The notes: generated by a model not told the origin, from the sequence alone. A DNA stretch of 64,000 nucleotides from an uncultured Dysosmobacter sp. (GCA_934565855.1 CAKTIO010000001.1:124001-188000); one strand, 5' to 3'. Positions 1 through 7,956 are shown, counted from the first letter of the stretch. Translations and numbers: made by a program.

Positions 1-7
1 CAGACAT
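1..7 (-). CDS. Possible start of a gene running off the left edge
   Basis: On the minus strand an ATG occupies positions 7-5 and is preceded by AAGGAG at a normal distance (about 8 bases). Only two codons lie inside the window, so nothing can be said about the product. It would face the same way as the phosphoribosyltransferase gene and lie downstream of its terminator. Confidence 0.3.
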
Positions 8-183
8 CCGTACCACTCCTTCATTTGATATTTGTTTCACTTATATTACATATAAATATAAATGATACGTTTGTTGGAAGTATACACGCCTTCCTCCCTG
101 TTGTCCAGCGGTATTTCTTGTTTTTTACAAAAAATGCCCGTTTTTCCGCCGCAGCTTCCTCTGGGGTGCTGCTGCATAAAGAA

Positions 184-227
184 GCAGGGCAAGGAGCCCG
201 CCTTCTCCGCGAACTCCCTTGCCCTGC
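184..227 (-). terminator. Intrinsic terminator of the phosphoribosyltransferase gene
   Basis: A GC-rich hairpin pairs GCAGGGCAAGG (184-194) with CCTTGCCCTGC up to 227. It lies just after the stop codon on the minus strand and is followed there by TTCTTT. Confidence 0.6.
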
Positions 228-242
228 TGTATCTCTGTTTTT

Positions 243-806
243 TTATTCCTTGATGGTACCGTCTGCATGGAACAGCGGCAGCTTCTCCAGGAAGCGGATA
301 TCCTTCCGCTCCGCCGCATCGCCCTCAGCCAGCACGGCAATGCGTCCGGTTACAATGCCGCCCGCCTTTTCCACCAGCGCCTCCATTGCGTGAAGGGAGC
401 CGCCTGTGGAAATGACATCATCCATCAGCAGGATCCGCTTGCCGCGGATCAGGTCCGCGTCCGCTTTTCCCAGATACAGCTTCTGCTCCTCCGCCGTGGT
501 AATGGAGCGGTCAATGACGTGAATGGGGTCCGTCATATACGCCTTGGGTCCCTTCCGGGCAATGAAATATTTCTCCGCCCCGGATTGTCTTGCCATTTCG
601 TGGATCAGCGGAATGCTCTTTGCCTCTGCCGTCAGCATGTAATCGTAGCTGTCGGCAGGAGCCAGCTTCAGCAGCTCCCGTGCGCACGCCACCGTCAGCT
701 CCGCGTCGCCAAACACGACAAACGCGCCGATATACAAGTCGTCCGTCACCTTGCAGATGGGCAATTCCCGGTGCAGCCCCGCCACATCCATTGGATAGGT
801 ATGCAT
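243..806 (-). CDS. Adenine phosphoribosyltransferase-like protein
   Basis: This 187-residue protein belongs to the type I phosphoribosyltransferase fold. The PRPP-binding loop is visible near residue 130 as ILLMDDVISTGGS, the acidic pair followed by a TGG turn that is typical of the family. It probably transfers phosphoribose from PRPP to a purine base in cytosolic salvage, but the base specificity cannot be read from sequence, and some homologues are regulatory. The ATG at 806 is preceded by GGGAGG about ten bases upstream. It is monocistronic, with its own promoter at 867-894 and a terminator behind it. Confidence 0.8.
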   Translation of the reverse strand: MHTYPMDVAGLHRELPICKVTDDLYIGAFVVFGDAELTVACARELLKLAPADSYDYMLTAEAKSIPLIHEMARQSGAEKYFIARKGPKAYMTDPIHVIDRSITTAEEQKLYLGKADADLIRGKRILLMDDVISTGGSLHAMEALVEKAGGIVTGRIAVLAEGDAAERKDIRFLEKLPLFHADGTIKE

Positions 807-866
807 AATCCATGTGCCTCCCTTTTATTGTCGCAGTCCCTTTTGACCGCTTCTTTTCCCGAAAAC

Positions 867-894
867 ATTATACGATTCTGGTGAAAAAAGTCAA
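867..894 (-). promoter_or_regulatory. Promoter of the phosphoribosyltransferase gene
   Basis: On the minus strand TTGACT (894-889) is separated by 16 bases from a perfect TATAAT (872-867). This is a good sigma-A match about 60 bases before the start codon. Confidence 0.65.
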
Positions 895-1140
895 TCTGTG
901 AAAAATTTTTAAAATTTTACATCTTTTATTTTTGCATGATTTCATTCAAGTTCACCCGTTTTCGTGCAGGATTCCCGTCAAAATAGTTGCAAAATCCTTT
1001 CCTCCCATTTTTAGTATGTTTACTATGTGAAAAAAAAGACTTGTTTCTTTCAGTAGGATGTGCTAACCTACAAATAGTGACTTAGGTACAATTTTGTTCA
1101 TGTTCGACAATCTTTTGAAGAATTGAGGAGGATTTTACTG
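895..1140. other. AT-rich upstream region of gdhA
   Basis: This 246-base stretch is much more AT-rich than the genes and must carry the gdhA promoter. A TACAAT hexamer at 1087-1092 is the best -10 candidate, but it has no convincing -35. I see no riboswitch fold or ORF here. Confidence 0.4.
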
Positions 1141-2490
1141 ATGAATGCCTATCTCGAAAGTGTCCTTGCTAATGTAAAGGCAAAGCACGCTGATGAACCG
1201 GAGTTCTGCCAGACTGTGGAAGAGGTCTTTTCCTCTCTGGAGCCCGTCATCGAAAAGCACCCCGAGTATGAAAAGGCTGACCTGCTGAACCGCATGGTCG
1301 AGCCCGATCGTATGTTCACCTTCCGCGTGGTGTGGCAGGATGACAACGGCGCATATCACACCAACATCGGTTACCGCTGCCAGTTCAACGGCGCAATCGG
1401 TCCCTACAAGGGCGGTCTGCGTTTCCAGAAGAACGTCAACCCCAGCATCATCAAGTTCCTGGGCTTTGAGCAGACGTTCAAGGACTCCCTGACTGGTCTG
1501 CCCATCGGCGGCGCAAAGGGCGGCTCCGACTTCGATCCCGCCGGCAAGTCCGACGCTGAGATCATGCGCTTCTGCCAGAGCTTCATGACCGCTCTGTACC
1601 GTTACATCGGACCCGATGTGGACGTTCCCGCAGGCGACATGGGCGTTGGCGGTCGTGAAATCGGCTATCTGTTCGGTCAGTACCGCCGCCTGAAGGGCGC
1701 CTTCGAGAATGGCGTTCTGACTGGCAAGGGCTTCAGCTTCGGCGGCTCTTTAGTTCGTCCCGAGGCTACCGGCTACGGCGCTGTGTATTATCTGCAGAAC
1801 GTTCTGGCTCACGATGGCATCGACATCAAGGGCAAGACCATTGCCTGCGCTGGTTTCGGCAACGTGACCTGGGGCATCTGCAAGAAGGCCGCTCAGCTGG
1901 GTGCCAAGGTTGTCACCCTGTCTGGTCCCGACGGCTACATCTACGATCCCGATGGCGTGACCACCGAGGAGAAGATCAACTATGTGGTCGAGATGCGTGC
2001 TTCCGGTCGTAACCGCGTTCAGGACTACGCTGACAAGTTCGGTGTGGAGTTCCACGCTGGCGAGAAGCCCTGGGGCGTCAAGGTCGATATCTGCATGCCC
2101 TCCGCAATGCAGAACGACGTTCACATGGAGCAGGCTGAGAAGATCGTGGCTGCCGGTGTGAAGTACTACATCGAAGTTGCTAACATGCCCACCACCAACG
2201 ATGCTCTGAAGTATCTGATGGCTCAGGAAGGCATGGTCGTCGCTCCCTCCAAGGCTGTTAACGCTGGCGGCGTGGCTGTTTCCGCTCTGGAAATGTCTCA
2301 GAACAGCGAGCGTCTGTTCTGGACCGCTGAGGAAGTGGATCAGAAGCTGCACGGCATCATGACCAACATCTACAACAACTCTGTGGCTTGCGCAGAGAAG
2401 TACGGTCTGGGCTACAACCTGGTTGCTGGCGCTAACATCGCTGGCTTCGAGCGTGTGGCTGACGCTATGATGGCACAGGGCATTTTCTAA
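1141..2490 (+). CDS. gdhA: NADP-type glutamate dehydrogenase
   Basis: The enzyme interconverts 2-oxoglutarate plus ammonium and glutamate using a nicotinamide cofactor, joining nitrogen assimilation to central carbon metabolism in the cytosol. At 449 residues it matches the small hexameric bacterial class. Visible family motifs are GPYKGGLRF (catalytic lysine region near residue 90), PIGGAKGGSDFDP, the DVPAGDMGVGGRE loop, and a Rossmann GFGNV turn in the second domain. The ATG at 1141 is chosen over an upstream TTG because GAGGAGG lies just before it. It stands alone with a strong terminator. Codon use is markedly biased (CTG, GGC, AAG), which fits high expression. Cofactor preference is inferred from the family. 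Confidence 0.95.
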   Translation: MNAYLESVLANVKAKHADEPEFCQTVEEVFSSLEPVIEKHPEYEKADLLNRMVEPDRMFTFRVVWQDDNGAYHTNIGYRCQFNGAIGPYKGGLRFQKNVNPSIIKFLGFEQTFKDSLTGLPIGGAKGGSDFDPAGKSDAEIMRFCQSFMTALYRYIGPDVDVPAGDMGVGGREIGYLFGQYRRLKGAFENGVLTGKGFSFGGSLVRPEATGYGAVYYLQNVLAHDGIDIKGKTIACAGFGNVTWGICKKAAQLGAKVVTLSGPDGYIYDPDGVTTEEKINYVVEMRASGRNRVQDYADKFGVEFHAGEKPWGVKVDICMPSAMQNDVHMEQAEKIVAAGVKYYIEVANMPTTNDALKYLMAQEGMVVAPSKAVNAGGVAVSALEMSQNSERLFWTAEEVDQKLHGIMTNIYNNSVACAEKYGLGYNLVAGANIAGFERVADAMMAQGIF

Positions 2491-2517
2491 TTCTCTCCCG
2501 TCTCTATAAGCACAAAC

Positions 2518-2555
2518 AGCGCCCCGTGGGAATTTCCCACGGGGCGCTTTCATTC
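2518..2555 (+). terminator. Terminator of gdhA
   Basis: A near-perfect 15-bp stem, AGCGCCCCGTGGGAA against its complement, ends at 2548 and is followed by TTTCATT. Confidence 0.85.
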
Positions 2556-2569
2556 TCTGTAAGATCATA

Positions 2570-2618
2570 AAAATCAGGCGTCTCCTCTAGCCTCTGCCGG
2601 AGAAAAACGCCTGATTTT
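2570..2618 (-). terminator. Terminator of the downstream minus-strand membrane gene
   Basis: AAAATCAGGCGT (2570-2581) pairs exactly with ACGCCTGATTTT (2607-2618). The flanks are T-rich on both strands, so it can serve gdhA readthrough as well as the convergent gene. Confidence 0.7.
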
Positions 2619-2626
2619 CCATTTTT

Positions 2627-3355
2627 TCAGTTATACGGTGTATAGCCTACGACCTGATGCCCGAAGACGCTGACAATGATATCACACGCCTCTCCGCTTC
2701 GTGCGCCGGAATACATGTAAAAGCCCATGACCCCTTCTCCCGGCTGCACCGGTCTTGTGGTGACCCCGCACAGCCCTTCAAAGGACCTGACCCACTCCGG
2801 CGAAAGCGCATACTGGTATTCCTCTACTGTAAAGCCCTCTGCTTCCGCGATCTGCTGTCCCTCCCGCACAGTGGCGGGATCTGTTATCAGACAGAACAGC
2901 ACGGTCACACCGCAGATCACGGCAAATATTGCCGTGATGACCCACCCCTGCGCCCATGGCGCGTTCCAGCGAAATCTGAACCGCTCTCCAACCCGCTCCA
3001 TGGAAAACACGAGCACTCCCAGCACCGCCAATACATAAAGCTCCGCTCTGTACCGGTCCCCGTTGAACCAATCCCACAAAAGAAATGCCGCGCAGCCATA
3101 CACCACCAGATTGTTAAGCCCCACTGTCCATATACCTGCCCTTTTTCTGGGCGGTCTATCCGGGTCCCGGATCAGATATCCAAGCGCAATCAGCGGGAGA
3201 CAGACGCCCATCCACGTCAGGTCTCCGATATCCAAAGCATCACCGTATACCTCCTTCTCCAGATACCACAGGAAGCGCAAGACCGCACCCCAGGAAATCA
3301 CCGCACAGATCCATCCGGCGACCCGCAGCCGCAGCTCCCGGTCCTTTTTCTCCAT
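2627..3355 (-). CDS. Membrane protein with a C-terminal extracytoplasmic domain, unknown function
   Basis: This 242-residue protein is not recognised. It has about four hydrophobic segments (roughly residues 12-30, 46-64, 80-97 and 100-118), a further one near residues 140-160, and a soluble C-terminal stretch of about 80 residues that includes the phrase GFYMYSGARSGEACDIIVSVFG. The start MEKKDREL at 3355 is chosen because GGAGGAG precedes it. An ATG 54 bases upstream would add a polar extension without a ribosome binding site. It ends on a convergent terminator with gdhA and is divergent from the SSB-like gene. Confidence 0.65.
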   Translation of the reverse strand: MEKKDRELRLRVAGWICAVISWGAVLRFLWYLEKEVYGDALDIGDLTWMGVCLPLIALGYLIRDPDRPPRKRAGIWTVGLNNLVVYGCAAFLLWDWFNGDRYRAELYVLAVLGVLVFSMERVGERFRFRWNAPWAQGWVITAIFAVICGVTVLFCLITDPATVREGQQIAEAEGFTVEEYQYALSPEWVRSFEGLCGVTTRPVQPGEGVMGFYMYSGARSGEACDIIVSVFGHQVVGYTPYN

Positions 3356-3480
3356 TCGCACTCCTCCTTTGCTAAATTGTGATTGGTCCATCCCCCCGGC
3401 ATTTTCCAACGGAACAGGTCTACCTGTCCGCCGATGCTCATAGATTGTAGCAACAATCCTTACTGCCGAGGTGTAAAATT

Positions 3481-4098
3481 ATGAAGGAACAAAGCTTTAA
3501 CGAAATTGAACTGGAGGGAACCGCCGCCACCCCGCCTGTGATCTCCCATGCAAACCACGACATCACCTTTTACCGCTTTTATCTGGACGTTCCCCGGCTG
3601 TCCGGTCAAACAGACCGCCTGCCGGTCCTGCTGCCCTCCGCCATGACCGCCGCGGTCATTCCCGGAAGTCCACTCCGCCTGAAGGGGCAGCTCCGCTCCT
3701 TTAATAACAACAGCGGACAGGGAAACCGTCTGATCCTGTCCGTCCATGCGCAGGCATTTCTTCCGGTTCAGGGAGAAGGCTGCAACTGCGTCTCCCTGAG
3801 CGGCACGCTCTGCAAGCCGCCGGTCTTCCGCCGCACCCCGCTGGGGCGCAGCATCTGCGACCTGATGCTGGCAGTTCCCCGGCGGTACGGACGGTCTGAC
3901 TATCTCCCCGCCATCGCATGGGGGCAGCTTGCCGTTGCAGCCAGCCAGCTGCGTGTTGGGGCTTCCCTGTCTCTGGAGGGGCGTATGCAGAGCCGTATCT
4001 ATACCAAGCAAACGCCGCAGGGTGCGGAGGAACGCACCGCCTATGAGGTCTCCATCATGCACATTCCCACGCCGGAATCAACGGAAGCTTCCTTCTGA
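3481..4098 (+). CDS. SSB-like protein with two OB-fold regions
   Basis: The C-terminal half (about residues 100-195) reads like a single-stranded-DNA-binding OB fold: it begins LSGTLCKPPVFRRTPLGRSI, continues with a DYLPAIAWG strand and ends with LSLEGRMQSRIYTK, the same order as in SSB/PriB proteins. The N-terminal half (residues 8-95) repeats the pattern, with VISHANHDITFYRFYLDVPR, so two OB units are probable. The usual SSB acidic tail is missing. The protein ends STEASF, keeping only the terminal Phe. GAGGTG precedes the ATG. At 205 residues it is longer than classical SSB (about 140-180). DNA binding is inferred from the fold. It is not the housekeeping ssb, which normally lies between rpsF and rpsR. 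Confidence 0.65.
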   Translation: MKEQSFNEIELEGTAATPPVISHANHDITFYRFYLDVPRLSGQTDRLPVLLPSAMTAAVIPGSPLRLKGQLRSFNNNSGQGNRLILSVHAQAFLPVQGEGCNCVSLSGTLCKPPVFRRTPLGRSICDLMLAVPRRYGRSDYLPAIAWGQLAVAASQLRVGASLSLEGRMQSRIYTKQTPQGAEERTAYEVSIMHIPTPESTEASF

Positions 4099-4134
4099 AA
4101 GCAGCGCCGGGCAGAGGCTTTGTCCGGCGCTGTT

Positions 4135-4308
4135 TCACTGCCTGCGGGCAGTTTCATAGTCGTCCCCGCGCCGGTAGAACGGACAGCCCAGATTTCTGGC
4201 GTGCAGAAACCGCTCCATTTCATCCTCATCCAGGTCCATCGTGCAGACGTACGCCTCGATTTCCTCGTCGTAGTCATAATGCACGCATTCCTCACACATT
4301 CCCGCCAT
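4135..4308 (-). CDS. DUF6472-type small cysteine protein
   Basis: A 57-residue ORF starts at an ATG behind AGGTGAAG. It carries an MCEECVHYDYDEE start, a third Cys in YVCTMDLDEDEM and a fourth in NLGCPFYRRGD, with many acidic residues. This matches the small DUF6472 family, recognised from memory of its CxxC...C...CPFY pattern. The four cysteines suggest metal binding. It is the last gene of the yedF operon, only 11 bases after the DUF3343 gene, which points to a role in selenium or sulfur handling. No activity is known to me. Confidence 0.7.
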   Translation of the reverse strand: MAGMCEECVHYDYDEEIEAYVCTMDLDEDEMERFLHARNLGCPFYRRGDDYETARRQ

Positions 4309-4319
4309 GCCGCTTCACC

Positions 4320-4556
4320 TCACATCCAGATATCATACAGACCGTCCACTGTCAAACGCCTTTCCATGATCCAGTTCTCGATCCGTTCCCGCTCCTCCGG
4401 CGGTGCTGACCAGCACATTCCGCAGCCAGCCGTAATGGTGCGCGGCACCGGGATCAACCGCCCCGGAATCTCCTCCTGACGGCACAGACGCTCCATTTCC
4501 ATCGCGCCGGTGGTCGTTGGAAAGGTGACGATAAACCGCAGCTGCTTCTCTCTCAT
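4320..4556 (-). CDS. DUF3343 protein, putative Se/S carrier-like
   Basis: This 78-residue protein begins KQLRFIVTFPTTTGAMEMERLC and has the GRLIPVPRTITAGCGMCWSAP segment that characterises the DUF3343 family. The CGMC pair is the likely reactive centre. Its start overlaps the desulfurase stop (ATGA). DUF3343 proteins are commonly encoded beside YedF and class V aminotransferases. By inference it may accept persulfide or selenide, but this has not been demonstrated as far as I know. Confidence 0.75.
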   Translation of the reverse strand: MREKQLRFIVTFPTTTGAMEMERLCRQEEIPGRLIPVPRTITAGCGMCWSAPPEERERIENWIMERRLTVDGLYDIWM

Positions 4557-5701
4557 TGCTCCAACGCTTCCTCCGCTATCGTCTGCACCGCTGCCGCCGC
4601 CGCGTCCGTTTCTTCCGCTGTGTTGTACCAGGACCAGGAAAACCGGACCGCGCCCTGCTCCCGGGTCCCCAGTGCCCGGTGCAGCCGCGGCGCACAGTGC
4701 GCCCCGGGTCTGGTGGCAATGCCAAAGCGCTCCGCCAGCTCGTCCGATACCTCCGCGGAATCCAGATCTCCAATGTTGATGGTCACGATCGGTGCCCGAA
4801 GCGCCGCGGTCTGGTCTCCGTACACCGTCACATTCTTCAGCTCCCGGACCTGCCGGTAAAACCGCTGTGCCAGAGCGCTCTCATGGCGGTGTATGGTCTC
4901 CCGTCCGGTTTTTTCCAAAAAGGTCAGCGCCGCGTGAAGTCCCGCAATGCCATGCCCGTTCAGCGTCCCTGCCTCCAGCCGGGTGGGATATTCTTCCGGC
5001 TGTGTCTCCAAAAAGCTCTGCACACCGGTGCCGCCGACCTTCCACGGGCGGATCTCCACGCCCTCCCGCACACACAGCCCGCCGGTCCCCTGGGGACCCA
5101 GCAGGCTCTTGTGTCCTGTAAAGCACAGCACATCGATCTGCTGGCGCTCCATGTCCAGCGGCAGCACACCCGCCGTTTGTGAGGCATCCACCACCAGCAG
5201 CAGTCCGTGCTTTTTTGCCAGCGCTCCCATCCGCTGCAAATCCATTGCGTCTCCCGTCAGATTGGACGCATGCGTGCATACAATCCCCCGGGTGCGGGGC
5301 GTTAGCTGCTTTTCCACAGCCTCCAGGCACAGCCGCCCCCGCCGGTCCGCCGGAAGGAAGCTGACACTTCCTCCCTGACGCTCCAGGCGGTACAGCGGAC
5401 GAAGCACGGAATTATGCTCCCAGTCCGTAGAGATCACATGGTCTCCCGGGGCAAACAGCCCCGCAATGGCAATGTTCAGCGCCTCCGTAGAATTGGAGGT
5501 GAAGCATACATGGTCCGCCCTTGGGCAGCCAAACAGCCGTGCCAGCTGCACACGGGTCTCGTAGATCACACGGGAGGAGGTCAACGCCTCCTCATAGGCT
5601 CCCCTGCCGCTGTTCCCAAAGCAGCCCAGCGCCTGTGTCACTGCCTGCGCTACCTCCGGCGGCTTTTTCCGGGTCGTCGCCGCGTTGTCCAGATAGATCA
5701 C
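4553..5701 (-). CDS. Cysteine desulfurase / selenocysteine lyase family protein
   Basis: This 382-residue PLP enzyme of the class V aminotransferase family begins MIYLDNAATT. The PLP-binding lysine is in CFTGHKSLLGPQG, the cofactor aspartate/His region is VVDASQTAG, and a late RPGAHCAPRLH supplies the catalytic cysteine of SufS/CsdB-type desulfurases. It should release sulfur (or selenium) from cysteine (or selenocysteine) as an enzyme-bound persulfide. The gene overlaps yedF by four bases, so the product probably feeds YedF. It is not next to sufBCD or iscU, which argues against a dedicated Fe-S role. Confidence 0.85.
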   Translation of the reverse strand: MIYLDNAATTRKKPPEVAQAVTQALGCFGNSGRGAYEEALTSSRVIYETRVQLARLFGCPRADHVCFTSNSTEALNIAIAGLFAPGDHVISTDWEHNSVLRPLYRLERQGGSVSFLPADRRGRLCLEAVEKQLTPRTRGIVCTHASNLTGDAMDLQRMGALAKKHGLLLVVDASQTAGVLPLDMERQQIDVLCFTGHKSLLGPQGTGGLCVREGVEIRPWKVGGTGVQSFLETQPEEYPTRLEAGTLNGHGIAGLHAALTFLEKTGRETIHRHESALAQRFYRQVRELKNVTVYGDQTAALRAPIVTINIGDLDSAEVSDELAERFGIATRPGAHCAPRLHRALGTREQGAVRFSWSWYNTAEETDAAAAAVQTIAEEALEQ

Positions 5702-6315
5702 GGCTTGATGACCTTGCCTGCCGCCGCCAGCTTCTCCACGATGGTATACATATTCGTCACACTGCCAACAGCCAGCTTTTCCGTCAAGCCGTAATAGTTC
5801 AGGCAGGTCCCGCAGGTCAGGATCTCCACTCCCTGCGCCTCCATATTCCGCAGGTCCTCCAGCGAATCGGAGCCCTCTGTGGTCAGGTGCGCGCCGCCAT
5901 TGTAAAACAGGATGGTCTTCGGCAGCTGCGGAAGCTGGCTCAATGCAAACAGGAAGCCCTTCATCAGCGTTCTTCCCAGCTCATCGCTTCCCCGTCCCAT
6001 GCTGTCGGTATCCACCGCCGCCACCAGATCCTGCCGCTGGTCCGGCAGGCACACAGCGGAAACCTCCTCTGTCTCTGCCGGTCCCACCGGTTCCTTTACC
6101 TCCATCGTCACGGAAAAGGCTCCCTCGCCCAGCTTTTGGGACTGCACCGGCAGATGGTGCCCGCCAGCCATTCTTGTCAGGTTCTGCACCGCGATCTCAT
6201 TGTCCACACGGACCTCCAGCACTCCCGGCTCCGTCATCTCCCGCAGGGCACGTGTCGCCTTCACCACCGGAATCGGACAGGCATCTCCCATTGCGTTGAC
6301 CAAAACTGTTTTCAT
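5698..6315 (-). CDS. yedF: Sulfurtransferase-like selenium metabolism protein YedF
   Basis: The 205-residue protein joins an N-terminal TusA-like domain (residues 1-75, with the CPxP cysteine at residue 13 in DACPIPVVK) to a C-terminal DsrE-like domain (about 100-200, with Cys in EILTCGTCLNYYGL). This two-domain form is the YedF family that accompanies selenium-using genomes. It is the first gene of a four-gene operon with the desulfurase, DUF3343 and DUF6472. A role in moving Se or S to an acceptor is inferred from family and context. GGAAAGG precedes the ATG, and a palindrome (6332-6348) lies in its leader. Confidence 0.88.
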   Translation of the reverse strand: MKTVLVNAMGDACPIPVVKATRALREMTEPGVLEVRVDNEIAVQNLTRMAGGHHLPVQSQKLGEGAFSVTMEVKEPVGPAETEEVSAVCLPDQRQDLVAAVDTDSMGRGSDELGRTLMKGFLFALSQLPQLPKTILFYNGGAHLTTEGSDSLEDLRNMEAQGVEILTCGTCLNYYGLTEKLAVGSVTNMYTIVEKLAAAGKVIKP

Positions 6316-6331
6316 TTTTCATGTCCTTTCC

Positions 6332-6348
6332 CTGTATCGCCGATACAG
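6332..6348 (-). promoter_or_regulatory. Palindrome in the yedF leader
   Basis: CTGTATCG and CGATACAG flank a single base, a perfect 8+8 inverted repeat. It sits between the predicted transcription start and the ribosome binding site of yedF, so it could be an operator or a leader hairpin. Confidence 0.5.
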
Positions 6349-6361
6349 CTGTTTTCTTTTT

Positions 6362-6389
6362 ATTGTAAAGGTTTATCTATAAAAAGCAA
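6362..6389 (-). promoter_or_regulatory. Promoter of the yedF operon
   Basis: Minus strand: TTGCTT (6389-6384), 16-base spacer, TACAAT (6367-6362). Confidence 0.5.
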
Positions 6390-6442
6390 GCTCTCTTTTC
6401 CATGGAAGCCTGCAGAAAGGTCTTCCTTTTTCCGCATTTTTC

Positions 6443-6472
6443 TTGACAAAGGTGCCCGTTTCTTATTACAAT
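6443..6472 (+). promoter_or_regulatory. Promoter of lysA
   Basis: A perfect TTGACA (6443-6448) is followed after 18 bases by TACAAT (6467-6472). The leader is about 110 bases. It shows no lysine-riboswitch fold, unlike dapA. Confidence 0.65.
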
Positions 6473-6587
6473 AATTTTTATTGCGAAAAAACACCGCAAC
6501 AGCATACTCCAGCATTTTCCCGCATAATGCTTCCAGACCGCGAATAACTCATACTGCTTGTATGTTTGAAAGAATAAGAGGGCGTCC

Positions 6588-7847
6588 ATGAAAACACCAT
6601 TTGTCACCAAAGAACAGCTGGAAAACATCATCCAGACCTATCCCACCCCCTTCCACATTTATGATGAAAGGGGTATCCGGGAAAACGCACGCCGGCTGAA
6701 AAAAGCCTTCTCCTGGAACCCGGGCTACCGGGAATACTTCGCCGTGAAGGCAACCCCCACCCCCGGTATCATGAAGGTCCTGCAGGAGGAGGGCTGCGGC
6801 TTCGACTGCTCCTCTATGGCGGAGCTGCTGCTGAGCCAGCGGACCGGCACCGTGGGCGAGGGTATCATGTTCTCCTCCAATGAGACCCCTGCCGAGGAAT
6901 TCGCCAAAGCCGCTGAGCTGGGCGCTATCATCAATCTGGACGATATCACGCTGATCGACGAGCTGCTGGAAACCGTGAAGGTCGTTCCGGAAAAGCTCTG
7001 CTGCCGCTATAATCCCGGCGGCGTGTTCACACTGGGTGAAACCCGGGAGGGCTTTCAGGTCATGGACAATCCCGGTGATGCCAAATACGGCATGACCCGC
7101 CCCCAGATCGTGGAAGCCTACCGCCGCCTTGCCGCCCTTGGTGTCAAGGAGTTCGGTCTGCATGCCTTCCTCGCCTCCAACACGCTCTCCAACTCCTATT
7201 ATCCCGCCCTTGCCCGTATCCTGTTCCAGCTGGCGGCGGAGCTGAAGGCGGAAACCGGCTGCCACATCACATTCATCAATCTCTCCGGCGGCATCGGCGT
7301 CCCCTATCTGCCGGACCAACCCGCCAATGACATTGCCGCCATCGGCGAGGGCGTCCGTCAGGCATATGAGGAAATTCTGGTACCCGCCGGTATGGGCGAC
7401 GTGGCGCTTTACACCGAGCTGGGGCGGTATATGCTGGCGCCCTATGGTCATCTGGTCACCACCGCCACCCACGAAAAGCACATCTACAAGGAATACATCG
7501 GGGTGGATGCCTGTGCCTGCAACCTGATGCGCCCCGCCATGTACGGCGCTTACCACCACATCACGGTCATGGGGAAGGAAAACGCTCCCTGCGACCACAA
7601 ATACGATGTGGTGGGCGGTCTGTGCGAAAACAATGACAAATTCGCCATTGACCGGATGCTGCCCAAAATCGACCGGGGCGATCTTCTGGTGATCCATGAT
7701 ACCGGCGCACACGGCTTTTCCATGGGGTACAACTACAACGGCAAGCTTCGTTCCGCAGAGCTTCTGCTGCGGGAGGATGGCTCTGTCAAGCTCATCCGCC
7801 GCGCCGAAACACTGGAGGATTACTTTGCTACCATCGTGTGGGACTGA
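6588..7847 (+). CDS. lysA: Diaminopimelate decarboxylase
   Basis: The enzyme decarboxylates meso-diaminopimelate to L-lysine, the last step of lysine synthesis. It is a 419-residue fold-III PLP protein. The PLP lysine is K54 in YFAVKATPTPG, a glycine-rich phosphate loop is at FINLSGGIGVPY, and the C-terminal barrel contains MYGAYHHI and VGGLCENNDKFA. In this last motif the usual CESGD is replaced by CENND, which may slightly change the site, so a related amino-acid decarboxylase cannot be fully excluded. It is monocistronic with a good promoter and terminator, 40 kb from the dapA-dapB-dapH operon. Confidence 0.88.
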   Translation: MKTPFVTKEQLENIIQTYPTPFHIYDERGIRENARRLKKAFSWNPGYREYFAVKATPTPGIMKVLQEEGCGFDCSSMAELLLSQRTGTVGEGIMFSSNETPAEEFAKAAELGAIINLDDITLIDELLETVKVVPEKLCCRYNPGGVFTLGETREGFQVMDNPGDAKYGMTRPQIVEAYRRLAALGVKEFGLHAFLASNTLSNSYYPALARILFQLAAELKAETGCHITFINLSGGIGVPYLPDQPANDIAAIGEGVRQAYEEILVPAGMGDVALYTELGRYMLAPYGHLVTTATHEKHIYKEYIGVDACACNLMRPAMYGAYHHITVMGKENAPCDHKYDVVGGLCENNDKFAIDRMLPKIDRGDLLVIHDTGAHGFSMGYNYNGKLRSAELLLREDGSVKLIRRAETLEDYFATIVWD

Positions 7848-7864
7848 CGTCATCTCTCTGACAG

Positions 7865-7905
7865 CAATGGGACATTCTGGTTCAGAATGTCCCATTGTTC
7901 TTTTT
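7865..7905 (+). terminator. Terminator of lysA
   Basis: CAATGGGACATTCTG pairs perfectly with its complement across a 3-base loop (7865-7897), followed by TTCTTTTTC. Confidence 0.85.
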
Positions 7906-7927
7906 CCGTACTCCGCGCTCTCCGGAC

Positions 7928-7956
7928 TATACAGAAAGTATTTTTCATGCTATAAT
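7928..7956 (+). promoter_or_regulatory. Promoter of the FHA-SEDS / transpeptidase operon
   Basis: TATACA (7928-7933), 17 bases, then an extended TGC-TATAAT (7948-7956). Confidence 0.6.

Noticed and set aside
6480..6587. Lysine riboswitch in the lysA leader
   Set aside because: The leader is only about 110 bases and lacks the AGAGG, GGGAG and GCCGAA landmarks that are present before dapA.
6549..7895. 448-codon open frame antisense to lysA
   Set aside because: It covers lysA in the opposite strand, its translation is His/Gly/Val-rich without family motifs, and lysA has complete catalytic motifs, promoter and terminator. GC-rich third positions create such shadows.
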